The position numbers and the translations under genes were made by a program. The notes under the pieces were generated by a model, which was given only the letters and a program-made list of their open reading frames with translations, was not told where the DNA came from and searched no databases. 61,244 nt of DNA from Acidobacteriaceae bacterium (GTDB lineage: Bacteria > Acidobacteriota > Terriglobia > Terriglobales > Acidobacteriaceae). This document shows, one piece after another, positions 44,691 to 55,319 of the stretch (its first letter is position 1; the number at the start of each line of letters is the position of its first letter). The DNA is taken from assembly GCA_003156805.1 (NCBI GenBank), contig PMHV01000062.1:7738-68981 (forward strand), given 5' to 3'.

Positions 44691-46994
44691 TTGCCGAGTG
44701 TTAGAAAGCCTTCCTTACGTTTTTTGCTGGCTGCATTTTCCTTTTTTCTCGCCAACCTTGGCTCCTGGCTCCTACCGGCTGCGTTCGCCGAAGGCACGCG
44801 CACCTGGGAGCAGTCGAAATTCGAAGAATTGACCAAAGGCACCGCCACCGGAGTCGCGATTCGCAGCTCGGGAGGCTTGGAACTTGCGCCTGTGTTCAAG
44901 AGTCTATATGCGACGCCCTCGACTTATATCTGGGCGGTTGCGGCCGACGATGCCGGCAATGTCTACGCCGCAACCGGAGCGCCGGCACGCGTCTACCGCA
45001 TTTCGCAGGATGGAAAAGCAACCATTATTTTTGAGCCGCAGGAGCTCCAGGTACAGGCGCTGCAAGCCGCGCCAGGGGGGGTAATCTACGCGGCCACAGC
45101 GCCGGATGGCAAGGTTTACCGCATCGAACACCACCCCGGCGGCAAGACCGAAACCGACACGCAGTCTGCCAAGCCCGCCGAAAAAGACTCGGCAAAGCTC
45201 GGTGTCGATCCCTCGTGGAGTTCGTCCGTATATTTGGAGCCGGGAACGAAATACATCTGGGACCTCGCGCTGGATGCGTCCGGCAATCTATTTATTGCGA
45301 CCGGCGATCACGGCGAAATTTACCGCGTTAGTCCGAAAGGCGAACACTCGGTTTTCTTCAAAAGCGATGAGGCCCACATCCGCGTGCTGGCAGTGGATGG
45401 TCAAGGCAACCTGATCGCGGGTTCGGATGGCAGTGGACTGATCTACCGGATTTCTCCTGCGGGCGAAGGGTTTGTGCTGTACAGCGCTCCGAAGAAGGAG
45501 ATTACGGCGCTGGCATTGGATCACGCAGGCAACATTTACGCCGCTGCCGTAGGTGAGAAGCGGGCTGGAGTTGTATCGGCCGCTCCCACAAACGGACCGA
45601 TGCTGACCTTTGGAGCAAATGCGGCCGCAGCATCTCCTCAAATGCCCGGAATCACGATCACGCCCGCCCCCGGGATCGCGCCAGTGGCCGGGCCATTTCC
45701 ATTTCCAGGAGGCGGAGCAAGTGGCGGGTCGGATGTGTACCGGATTGCGCCCGACGGTTCGCCGGTGCGGGTCTGGACTTCGCGCGACGATATCGTGTAT
45801 GCGCTGGCTTTCGATTCGCAGGGGCGGCTGCTGGTGGGGACAGGAAACCGCGGGCACATTTTCGCCATCACTGGGCTCGATGATTTTTCCGATCTGTTAA
45901 AGGCGCCCGCGTCGCAGGTAACGGCGTTTGCCAAAGCTCCCGGCGGTGGCCTCTACGCCGCAACCAGCAACTTGGGAAAGATTTTTGTGTTGGGCCCGGG
46001 GCCGGAGTCGGAAGGAACGTACGAAAGCGACGTGTTTGATGCGAAAATCTTTTCCCGCTGGGGCCGCGCGGAATTTCGGGGCACGGGAAACGTGGAGTTA
46101 TTTGCGCGCAGCGGCAATGTAGACAATCCCGACCGCAATTGGAGCGCGTGGAAGAAAATCGGCTTGCCAGGAAACGAAGAAACGGGAGTGCCCGCCGCGC
46201 GCTATGCGCAATGGAAGGCCGTTCTGCATGCGGGAAGCGCGGCGCCCACCCTGGATAGCGTAGTGCTGAATTATCTGCCTAAGAACGTTGCTCCGGAGAT
46301 TGACGATGTGACGGTGCAGATAGGCGTGCGCTACCAGCCCATGCCCAAGTCCCCCGGTCTTGGCTTGAGCGCGGACGTCAGCGGATCGTCGGGATCGCAC
46401 TTTGAATCGCCCATGCCGAACAACCGGGATCGTGACGCGATTGGTGTGAAGTGGAGCGCGCACGACGAGAACGATGATCAGCTCGTCTTCTCGCTGTATT
46501 ACCGCGGCGATGGTGAAACCCGCTGGCTTCTGCTGAAGGACAATTTGACGGATAAGGCGTATTCCTTTGACGCCAGCTTACTGCCCGACGGCGGCTACAC
46601 GGTGAGAGTAGTGGCTTCGGACGCGCCGTCGCATTCGCCGGGCGAGGCGCTGACGGCGGAGAAGGAAAGCGGGCGCTTCGAAGTCGATACGACTCCGCCC
46701 CGGATTGAAAATCTGTTGGCGTCGATCGAGGGTGGGCAGATTCATGTGCGTTTCCGCGCCCAGGACGGGTTCTCGCCCGTTAAGCGCGCCGAGTGTTCCT
46801 TGGATGCTGGTGATTGGCAGTATGTAGATCCGGTCGGACAGATTTCCGATGCGAAGACGGAAGACTACGATTTCAAAGTGGCGCCGGAAAAAGACAAAGA
46901 TGGCGGCTCTTCTTCCGAGCATGTGATCGTAGTCCGGGTGTATGACCGGTACGACAACATGGGAGCAGCCAAGGCTGTGGTTCGCGGCAAGTAA
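44691..46994 (+). CDS. Secreted NHL/SMP-30-like beta-propeller protein
   Basis: Predicted 767 aa, starting at TTG 44691, with a signal peptide (RFLLAAFSFFLANLGSWLLPAAFAEG). From about residue 70 to 430 there are repeating units of the form IWDLALDASGNLFIATGDHGEIYRV, ALDHAGNIYAAAVG, YALAFDSQGRLLVGTGNRGHIFAI, which are NHL/SMP-30 propeller blades. The remaining ~300 residues look like beta-sandwich modules (ESDVFDAKIFSRWGRAEF; then YTVRVVASDAPSHSPG and a final VYDRYDNMGAAKAV). A similar architecture occurs in many acidobacterial exported proteins. No catalytic residues recognised; binding or scaffold role is a guess. Confidence 0.8.
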   Translation: MPSVRKPSLRFLLAAFSFFLANLGSWLLPAAFAEGTRTWEQSKFEELTKGTATGVAIRSSGGLELAPVFKSLYATPSTYIWAVAADDAGNVYAATGAPARVYRISQDGKATIIFEPQELQVQALQAAPGGVIYAATAPDGKVYRIEHHPGGKTETDTQSAKPAEKDSAKLGVDPSWSSSVYLEPGTKYIWDLALDASGNLFIATGDHGEIYRVSPKGEHSVFFKSDEAHIRVLAVDGQGNLIAGSDGSGLIYRISPAGEGFVLYSAPKKEITALALDHAGNIYAAAVGEKRAGVVSAAPTNGPMLTFGANAAAASPQMPGITITPAPGIAPVAGPFPFPGGGASGGSDVYRIAPDGSPVRVWTSRDDIVYALAFDSQGRLLVGTGNRGHIFAITGLDDFSDLLKAPASQVTAFAKAPGGGLYAATSNLGKIFVLGPGPESEGTYESDVFDAKIFSRWGRAEFRGTGNVELFARSGNVDNPDRNWSAWKKIGLPGNEETGVPAARYAQWKAVLHAGSAAPTLDSVVLNYLPKNVAPEIDDVTVQIGVRYQPMPKSPGLGLSADVSGSSGSHFESPMPNNRDRDAIGVKWSAHDENDDQLVFSLYYRGDGETRWLLLKDNLTDKAYSFDASLLPDGGYTVRVVASDAPSHSPGEALTAEKESGRFEVDTTPPRIENLLASIEGGQIHVRFRAQDGFSPVKRAECSLDAGDWQYVDPVGQISDAKTEDYDFKVAPEKDKDGGSSSEHVIVVRVYDRYDNMGAAKAVVRGK

Positions 46995-47009
46995 GCTTCA
47001 CGCGGAGCT

Positions 47010-48284
47010 TTACACTCGTTCCAGGTCTTCTTCATCGGCGGCTGCCGCGTTCGCGGTCAACTCGCCCGATTTCCGAAGCTCCGGGAAAAGCATCGCCCAA
47101 ATCACGATCACCAGCAACGTTCCTACTCCTCCCAGAATTACCGCAGGCACGGCTCCGAACCATTGCGCGGTCACGCCCGATTCGAACTGGCCGAACTCGT
47201 TCGAGGTTCCGATAAAAATCATGTCGACCGCGGTGACGCGGCCGCGCATTTCGTCGGGTGTGCCGAGCTGCACCAGAATGGCGCGAATGATCACGCTGAC
47301 CATGTCGCAGGCGCCGAGCAGAACCAGAGAGATCAGCGAGACCACGAGGTTGTGCGAGATGCCAAAAAGAATGGTGAAGACTCCGAAGCCGGCGACGGAC
47401 CACAAAAGCATCGGTCCGGAACGGCCGCGCAACGGCCGGTGTGCCAGCAGCACCGCCATGATCGCGGCGCCGACTCCGGGAGCGGTGCGCAGCAGGCCCA
47501 GTCCCCAGGGTCCGGTGTGGAGAATCTCTCGGGCATAGACAGGGAGCAGGGCGACGGCTCCGCCGAGCAGCACGGCGAAAAGATCGAGCGAGATCGCGCC
47601 CAGAATCAACTTTTCGCGCCAGATGAAATGCAGTCCCGCAAAAACGGTCTTAAATGTCATGGGCTCGCGCCGCCGCGATTGCGGATGCGTCTGGATGCGC
47701 AAAGTAGAGAACATCGCTCCGATGGCGGTCAGCATGGCTGCGGCGTAAACCGCGGAAGGCCCGCGCAATAGAGCGTAGAGAATGCCGCCGAACGAGGGTC
47801 CGAGGATGGTCGCGGCTTGAAAGGTTGTGGCGTTCCAGGTTACGGCGTTGTGGAAATGCTCGTCGGGGACGAGTTGCGGCAGAATGGAGCGGCTGGCGGG
47901 ACCGTTGAACGATCGCACTACGCCGAGCAGAACCAGAACAATATAAATCGAACTCACCGAGCGCACGCCGCGCTCTGCGATGACCAGCAATAAGCCGGAG
48001 CAGAGCGCGAAGCCTGCGTAGCAGGACGTGAGCACGGTGCGGCGCTTGAAGCGATCGGAAGCGTGACCGGAAATCGGGAAGAGCAAGATTCCAGGCAGAA
48101 ATTGCGCGAGACCGACGAGTCCAAGGTCGAGGGGACGTTTTGTGATTTCGTAGACCTGCCAGCCCACGGCGACAGCTTGCATCTCGACCGCGCTGACGAT
48201 CAAGAATCTAGCGATCTGGAAATACACGAACGCAGGATGAGTGAAGGCGACGCGTCCGGCTCGGAAGTCGGCGGCTGCGGACAT
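47010..48284 (-). CDS. MFS transporter (EntS-like exporter family)
   Basis: Predicted 424 aa with about 12 membrane helices. GHASDRFKRRTVL between helices 2 and 3 is the MFS loop motif, and SFNGPASRSILPQLVP follows the pattern of the enterobactin exporter/MFS_3 branch. WREKLILGAISLDLFAVLLGGAVALLPVYA opens the second half. This family usually exports small molecules; no biosynthetic genes are adjacent, so the substrate is unknown. Convergent with the beta-propeller gene, 15 bp apart. Confidence 0.88.
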   Translation of the reverse strand: MSAAADFRAGRVAFTHPAFVYFQIARFLIVSAVEMQAVAVGWQVYEITKRPLDLGLVGLAQFLPGILLFPISGHASDRFKRRTVLTSCYAGFALCSGLLLVIAERGVRSVSSIYIVLVLLGVVRSFNGPASRSILPQLVPDEHFHNAVTWNATTFQAATILGPSFGGILYALLRGPSAVYAAAMLTAIGAMFSTLRIQTHPQSRRREPMTFKTVFAGLHFIWREKLILGAISLDLFAVLLGGAVALLPVYAREILHTGPWGLGLLRTAPGVGAAIMAVLLAHRPLRGRSGPMLLWSVAGFGVFTILFGISHNLVVSLISLVLLGACDMVSVIIRAILVQLGTPDEMRGRVTAVDMIFIGTSNEFGQFESGVTAQWFGAVPAVILGGVGTLLVIVIWAMLFPELRKSGELTANAAAADEEDLERV

Positions 48285-48768
48285 GAACTTCTAATGTGCC
48301 ACAGAAAGCGCCGACGTGCAGCGCCGAAGCATCTGGGGATTGGGCTTCTCGTCTGTGGCCGCGCGCTGATTTTCTGCTTTGCCCTTCGATTTGGCCGAAC
48401 GTCTTAGGCTGTGGATTCCTCATCGAAATAAACAGGAGATAGAACCGGCGTCGAGGGTTCCGATTTGGAACAAGCGGAACGTTTGAGGGGGTACCCCCCC
48501 TCCCCCCTCCTCTGAAAGGCTTGCTGGGCGCGGGTTTCGCAAAAGGGGTGTGTCAAAATCTAGATGTCAAAGAACTTAGGGTCAAAATCTAGAAAGCAAA
48601 GCACTTGCGAGCGAGCCACTCGGCTCTCTGTACCGCTTGCGCCTTGGCCATGATTACCTAAATCGAAAAGCGAAGGCAAGGTCAGACGTCACAACCGGAC
48701 AGTGGAAAACTATTGTAATGGGGCGCGGACGGAGGGATTTGGTTACGGCAGATCGGATAAAATGAAGT
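48285..48768. other. Gene-poor gap with low-complexity tract
   Basis: No gene found in these 484 bases. A homopolymer-rich tract (GGGGGTACCCCCCC then TCCCCCCTCC) lies at 48488-48511, followed by the AAAATCTAG-containing repeat at 48552-48593. The rest shows no palindrome or promoter I would defend. Confidence 0.5.
48552..48593. repeat. Direct repeat GTCAAAATCTAGA, two copies
   Basis: Exact 13-bp copies at 48552-48564 and 48581-48593, with a degenerate GTCAAAGAACTTA between them. The AAAATCTAG core also occurs in the third unit of the tandem array at 6512-6530. Confidence 0.7.
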
Positions 48769-48969
48769 ATGGCTAAGACGCTGGGAACCTTGATCGTGGA
48801 GCGAGTCCGGCAGGCGCTCGCTCACGCGCGCCGCCGCGAACCCCTAGGCGACGTGGAGAAGAAAATTGAGGCAGTTCGTGCCGCTGCGCGTCATGAGCTG
48901 CCAACTTGCGACATCGATGCGATGCTGGAGGAGATCGGGCGGGGTCGCGGAACGAGTGTGCGCCCGTAG
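48769..48969 (+). CDS. Small antitoxin-like protein
   Basis: Predicted 66 aa, charged and helical: TLGTLIVERVRQALAHARRREP, then VEKKIEAVRAAARHELPT and CDIDAMLEEIGRGRG. The layout (short helix, then a helix ending in an I..ML.EI..G pattern) resembles small antitoxins of type II systems, but no toxin gene follows; only decayed sequence does. Codon usage is plausible. Treat the antitoxin label as a guess. Confidence 0.45.
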   Translation: MAKTLGTLIVERVRQALAHARRREPLGDVEKKIEAVRAAARHELPTCDIDAMLEEIGRGRGTSVRP

Positions 48970-49192
48970 TTCTGGGCCCGAAGGGCCTGAAAATAGCCGG
49001 GCGCAGCGGGGGAAGCCAGAGCCGTGTCAAAATTTGTGAGATTTCTTAAGGTCTATTGGACTGAGCTCACGACTGGTTGCTCGAGGATCATTGCCGATCC
49101 CGTCCGAGTTGAATTTTTTCAAGGTCCACGCACCTATAACGTTTTCATGAGGGTCGCACCTCCCGTCGTGCGCGCTGGGGCTGAGAGTACGA

Positions 49193-49414
49193 TTGCGGTT
49201 CAAAAGCAGGCGCTCACTGGAAGAGGTCAGAAGCAAACTTGATGTCGGGCGGCTCTTTGGGGCTCGTTCTCGCCTCGTTCACGATGGCAGGCTTCCCTAC
49301 GGTCGGGGCGAGCTCGGCGCAGCGATGAAAAAACTTGAGGCCATTGATGTGACGGTACTACGGTCGCTCGGCGGATTGCCATACGAAGGGCAACTGGAAG
49401 AATACTTCCCATAG
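49193..49414 (+). pseudogene. C-terminal fragment, possibly HEPN-like
   Basis: The 73-codon frame (TTG 49193) reads RRSLEEVRSKLDVGRLFGAR, SRLVHDGRLPYGRGELGAAMKKLE and ends LGGLPYEGQLEEYFP. The RSxLVHDG segment resembles the R-x4-6-H motif of HEPN domains, but no upstream portion of the protein is in the same frame. A neighbouring frame before it (through RTYNVFMRVAPPV) may be the lost front half, implying a frameshift near 49190. Not expected to be functional. Confidence 0.35.
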
Positions 49415-49631
49415 AGCGCTCTCAGGTGTCGCAAGCGGAAAGTGAGAAAGCCCGAAGTTTCCGGCCTAGCTAGTTTTTCGCCCCCACGAACTTCGCCTCC
49501 AGCCCTTCATACAATTCTTCGGTCGGGCGCAGGGCTGACTGCGCGTTGTCGCAGATGTTTTGTGGGCCGATGACTTCCGGGCGTTATGAATCATTCGCAG
49601 CCGCTCCCTCAGCTATCGTTATAATCCGACT

Positions 49632-49665
49632 TAGCTGAAAGTTGAGAGCTGACGGCTGAGAGCTG
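49632..49665. repeat. Word repeat (AGCTGA/GAGAGCTG type) before the LolC-like gene
   Basis: Near copies TTAGCTGAAAG, TTGAGAGCTGA, CGGCTGAGAGCTG run one after another up to 4 nt before the ATG of the permease gene. It belongs to the same family of words as 34876-34902 and 54663-54690 and leaves no room for a separate ribosome site apart from the GAGAG inside it. Confidence 0.6.
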
Positions 49666-49668
49666 CCC

Positions 49669-51108
49669 ATGCGCTTTGAACTTTTTATCGCGTCGCGGTA
49701 TCTGCGCGCAAAACGGCGCCAGGCTTTTATTGGCATCATCACCGGCATTTCAATTGCCGGAGTGGCGGCGGGCGTGGCTTCGCTGATCGTTGCGCTGGCC
49801 ATCAACAACGGCTTCCGGCAGGATTTGCAGGAACGGCTGATCGGATCCACTTCGCACGTCAGCTTGCTGCGCGTGGCCGATGACGGCATCAAGGATTGGC
49901 CGCCGCTGCTGGAGCGGCTGGCGAAACAGCCGCACGTGGTAGCGGCGGCGCCGGCAATCTTTGAGCAGGTGCTGATTTCGCGCGGACCGCGGGCGCGGGG
50001 AGCGGTGCTGAAGGGAATGATCCCGGCGGATGAGCGGCGGGTGGGCGATTTGCTGAACTCGGTGAAAGAGGGGTCGGCGGCGGAGTTGGAGCCGGCGGAG
50101 AGCGTTGAGCATGGATCGGGCAGAGCGGGCGAGCTTGACTCCACACAGGCCGGGTCTAAACCAGAACCAAAGGCAAAACCAGAGTCAAAGGCAGCGGGCA
50201 AGAGTGCCCGCTCCACACGAGCATTGCCTACACAGGCATTGCCCACACAGGCATTGGCCGATCAGGTGAATGAATCTCCGGATTCGCTCGCTGGGGTTCA
50301 GGCTCGCGTGGCGGCGATGCCTCCGATCATTCTCGGCAAAGACATGGCGGACAATCTGGGCGCGACCGTCGGGTCGGTTGTGCTGGTGACCAGTCCGCAG
50401 GGAGAGTTGACGCCGTTCGGCATGGTGCCGAAATACAGCCGCTTCCGGGTCGCGGGAATCTTCAACTCCGGATTTTTCGATTACGACTCGTCGTGGGCAT
50501 TCGTGCGTTTGTCGGATGCGCAACGGTTGTTCGGGCTGGGCGATCTGATCTCGGTGATCGAGTTCAAGGTTGACGACATCTACAAGGCAGACCAGGTTTC
50601 GCGCGAACTGGAAGACGCGGCTGGCAAGGGTTTCATGGCGACGAACTGGATGGAGCAGAACAAAGCGCTATTTCATGCCTTGAGGCTGGAGCGGCTAGTC
50701 ACCTTTATCACGATTGGCCTGATCGTCTTCGTAGCCGCTCTGAACATTCTGATCTCTCTTATTATGATGGTCATGGAGAAGACCAAGGACATTGCGGTGC
50801 TGATGTCGATGGGGACGCGCAAGGCGCAGGTGCGGAACGTATTTATGGCGCAGGGAGTGCTGATTGGCGTGATCGGAACCGCGATCGGGCTGGTTCTGGG
50901 ATATGGAATTTCGTACGTGGGCGGCCACTATCACGCACTTTCGCTTTCGCCAGAGGTCTATTCCATTGATTATGTGCCGTTTGCGCCGCGGGTGATGGAC
51001 GGGTTGCTGGTGACGCTGGTGACGGTGGGAATTTCGTTTGTGGCGACGCTGTATCCGTCGTGGTCGGCGGCGCGCATTCTGCCGGCGGAGGCTCTGCGAT
51101 ATGAGTAG
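49669..51108 (+). CDS. lolC: LolC/LolE-type lipoprotein-releasing permease
   Basis: Predicted 479 aa; usual LolC/E proteins have about 400-415. The N-terminal helix FELFIASRYLRAKRRQAFIGIITGISIAG and three C-terminal helices (LVTFITIGLIVFVAALNILISLIMMVMEKTKDIAVL onward) with a large periplasmic loop are typical. Within the loop, residues about 140-205 are a Glu/Pro/Lys/Ser-rich insertion, containing a palindrome and three TQALP-like pentapeptides. The ATPase partner follows 102 bp downstream. It should pass lipoproteins from the inner membrane to a chaperone; LolC versus LolE cannot be decided. Confidence 0.88.
   Translation: MRFELFIASRYLRAKRRQAFIGIITGISIAGVAAGVASLIVALAINNGFRQDLQERLIGSTSHVSLLRVADDGIKDWPPLLERLAKQPHVVAAAPAIFEQVLISRGPRARGAVLKGMIPADERRVGDLLNSVKEGSAAELEPAESVEHGSGRAGELDSTQAGSKPEPKAKPESKAAGKSARSTRALPTQALPTQALADQVNESPDSLAGVQARVAAMPPIILGKDMADNLGATVGSVVLVTSPQGELTPFGMVPKYSRFRVAGIFNSGFFDYDSSWAFVRLSDAQRLFGLGDLISVIEFKVDDIYKADQVSRELEDAAGKGFMATNWMEQNKALFHALRLERLVTFITIGLIVFVAALNILISLIMMVMEKTKDIAVLMSMGTRKAQVRNVFMAQGVLIGVIGTAIGLVLGYGISYVGGHYHALSLSPEVYSIDYVPFAPRVMDGLLVTLVTVGISFVATLYPSWSAARILPAEALRYE
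50194..50259. repeat. REP-like palindrome plus 15-bp tandem repeats inside lolC
   Basis: GCGGGCA-AGAG-TGCCCGC at 50194-50211 is a perfect 7-bp hairpin. It is followed by three 15-bp units at 50215-50259, each coding for T-R/Q-A-L-P/A (residues 183-197). A related GAGCGGGCGAGC...CTCCACACAGG stretch lies at about 50127-50152. All stay in frame within the periplasmic loop insertion. Confidence 0.75.
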
Positions 51109-51210
51109 CCCTCGTTGCGATCCTCGGAGCAGACGGCTCTTCTACTGTTTCGTTACGCCTGTGATTACGGGCGGAGCGGGATGGAACGTAAGGACGTTGG
51201 AGTGCATCTA

Positions 51211-51915
51211 ATGGAACAGGATGTGTTGCTTCGGGTTCAAGGATTGAAGAAGGTTTTCCGGTCCGGTGAATCGGATCTGACGCTCTTTGAAAATCTATCG
51301 TTTGAGGCGAAGCGGGGCGAGATGCTTGCCATCGTGGGCGAGTCAGGAGCGGGAAAGAGTACCTTGTTGCACATCCTCAGCGCTCTTGATCGCGCTTCCG
51401 CGGGTGACGTATACTGCGCTGAATTGCACTTAAATGCGCTGTCGGCGGACGAAGCGGCGGAGTTTCGCAATCGCGAAACGGGCTTCGTGTGGCAGTTTCA
51501 CTATCTGCTGCCGGAATTTACGGCGGCAGAAAACGTCGCCATGCCGTTGCTGCTGCGGGGGCAGACATGGCAGCAGGCGGAGCCAGACGCTTCACGCTGG
51601 CTGCGCGAGGTCGGCTTGGAGCAACGCGGGCATCACCGTGCGGGAGAACTTTCCGGCGGGGAGCAGCAGCGCGTGGCTCTGGCCAGGGCGCTGATCACAG
51701 GACCGAAATTGTTGCTGGCAGACGAGCCCACGGGAGACCTAGACGGACAGACGGCGGAAGCAGTTTTTGCCTTGATTGCGCGACTCCATCGCGAGCACCA
51801 ACTCACCTCCCTGATTGCCACACATAACTTATCGTTCGCGGGCCGCTGCCACCGGGTTTTGCGGCTGGGACGCGGCCGCGTAGAGGAGATCAAGCCGGAG
51901 TCGTTGCTGGCATGA
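51211..51915 (+). CDS. lolD: LolD-type ABC transporter ATPase
   Basis: Predicted 234 aa from ATG 51211 (GGAG 8 nt upstream; an ATG at 51181 is in frame). Walker A GESGAGKST, Q-loop in VWQFHYLLPEFTAAENV, signature LSGGEQQRVALARAL, Walker B LLLADEPTGDLD and the H-loop ATHN are all intact. The FHYLLPEFTAxENVAMPLL pattern is typical of LolD/MacB-type ATPases. It powers the LolC-like permease encoded just upstream. Confidence 0.92.
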   Translation: MEQDVLLRVQGLKKVFRSGESDLTLFENLSFEAKRGEMLAIVGESGAGKSTLLHILSALDRASAGDVYCAELHLNALSADEAAEFRNRETGFVWQFHYLLPEFTAAENVAMPLLLRGQTWQQAEPDASRWLREVGLEQRGHHRAGELSGGEQQRVALARALITGPKLLLADEPTGDLDGQTAEAVFALIARLHREHQLTSLIATHNLSFAGRCHRVLRLGRGRVEEIKPESLLA

Positions 51916-52026
51916 ACGGCCGGTTTTCGGGCAGGAGCGATTTGCGGCGGAAACCGTGAGCTGCAAAGGAGAAAGTTAGTTGAGACAAAGCGCAAAGAAT
52001 TCGACAGTCAATGGCCCGAAAGAGCC

Positions 52027-52056
52027 TCGACAAGGTGCCTTCCGTAACGTTATAAG
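52027..52056 (+). promoter_or_regulatory. Candidate clpC promoter
   Basis: TCGACA (52027-52032) and TATAAG (52051-52056), each 5 of 6 to the sigma70 consensus, are spaced 18 nt apart. They lie about 160 nt before the clpC ATG in a 302-bp gap that shows no other feature. No CtsR-type or HrcA/CIRCE operator is visible. Confidence 0.45.
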
Positions 52057-52217
52057 AACCTTGGGGTCTCTGTGAAAGATGGCTGTTTGATTGCATAATC
52101 GTTGGGTGGTGCCGATAGAAACTCTAGCGGCGGTTGAGATGAGTGCAGGGTTCAGGTAGGTCGAGGGGGAACGGGCCAAGGACCTTCTCGGCCGGAAGGA
52201 TCAAGGGGAAGGGCATT

Positions 52218-54662
<2,445 letters not shown>

Positions 54663-54682
54663 GCCGTCAGCTTTCAGCTATC

Positions 54683-54716
54683 AGCCGCCAGTTTGCGCTG
54701 GCGGCTGTTCTTTTCG
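54683..54716 (+). terminator. Intrinsic terminator after clpC
   Basis: Perfect 9-bp stem AGCCGCCAG/CTGGCGGCT with a TTTGCG loop, followed by GTTCTTTT. It lies 20 bp past the clpC stop. The 20 bases between (GTCAGCTTTCAGC, TATCAG) are the same AGCT/CAGC word repeat seen at 34876 and 49632, and the stem itself continues it. Confidence 0.85.
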
Positions 54717-54800
54717 AACCGAGGGACTAGTCGATTCTAATGTGATGTGGTCCGGCGCTCAACGTAGAATGTGAAACAGGGTGTTCGGGCCCCGACCAAT

Positions 54801-55067
54801 ATGGAAATCACTGTGTATTCATCAGCCTCGTGCGCGGACTGCCGCGAGGCCAAGCGCTTTCTGGCCAAGCACAACATCACCTACAAAGAGATTAACATCG
54901 AAAGCACGCCAGGCGCGGTGGAAGAGATCGTCAAGCACACGGGCAAGCGCGCGGTTCCGCAGTTTGTGATCGATGGAGAATGGGTGCAACCCTACGTGCC
55001 GGGCCGAGGTTTTTTGTACGACGAAATGGTTCGGCGCCTGGGCATTAAAGAAGCCCATCCCTCTTAG
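54801..55067 (+). CDS. Glutaredoxin-like protein
   Basis: Predicted 88-aa thioredoxin-fold protein. The redox motif CADC (residues about 10-13) follows ITVYSSAS; the cis-proline loop is in RAVPQFVIDGEW, and TYKEINIESTPGAVEEIV is typical of the NrdH/glutaredoxin group. The tail YVPGRGFLYDEMVRRLGI is an extra feature of the glutaredoxin-family variants in this phylum as I recall, not certain. It probably acts as a dithiol reductant. Confidence 0.88.
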   Translation: MEITVYSSASCADCREAKRFLAKHNITYKEINIESTPGAVEEIVKHTGKRAVPQFVIDGEWVQPYVPGRGFLYDEMVRRLGIKEAHPS

Positions 55068-55124
55068 TTTTTCATTCCTCAATTCTTCATCTCCTGAACA
55101 GTTCGTGGCTCCCGCCGCAGGGGT

Positions 55125-55319
55125 GTGGGATTGTGCCTGGAGTATCTCCTGTACATCATCTTCCGTACCGTGGAAAAGCCGCGCCGGACGCGGGAAGATA
55201 AGTATCCCCAGCCTTCGGCCGAGCCGCGCTTCCTCCGCGGAGAAGACGAAGACAAGCGCACGACCGCATCCACACATGTCCGAGCCAGAATCGCCGCGAG
55301 AATCCGACGAAGTCAGTGA
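55125..55319 (+). CDS. Doubtful small open frame
   Basis: A 64-codon frame from GTG 55125 reads GLCLEYLLYIIFRTVEKPRR and continues with charged residues. It fills the gap before the protease gene and overlaps its start by 44 bases. Amino-acid composition is plausible, but the ribosome site is weak and no family is recognised. Listed only so that the gap is accounted for. Confidence 0.2.
   Translation: MGLCLEYLLYIIFRTVEKPRRTREDKYPQPSAEPRFLRGEDEDKRTTASTHVRARIAARIRRSQ

Larger units (their letters stand above)
48970..49668. other. Gene-poor stretch with probable gene remnants
   Basis: No intact gene in about 700 bases. Two protein-like fragments are visible: 49193-49414 on the plus strand, and on the minus strand about 49474-49588 a stop-bounded 37-codon stretch (including VIGPQNICDNAQSALRPTEE) ending at a TAG, with no start codon. 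The latter reads like a C-terminal tail of an unidentified protein. The right end holds the word repeat at 49632-49665. Confidence 0.4.
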
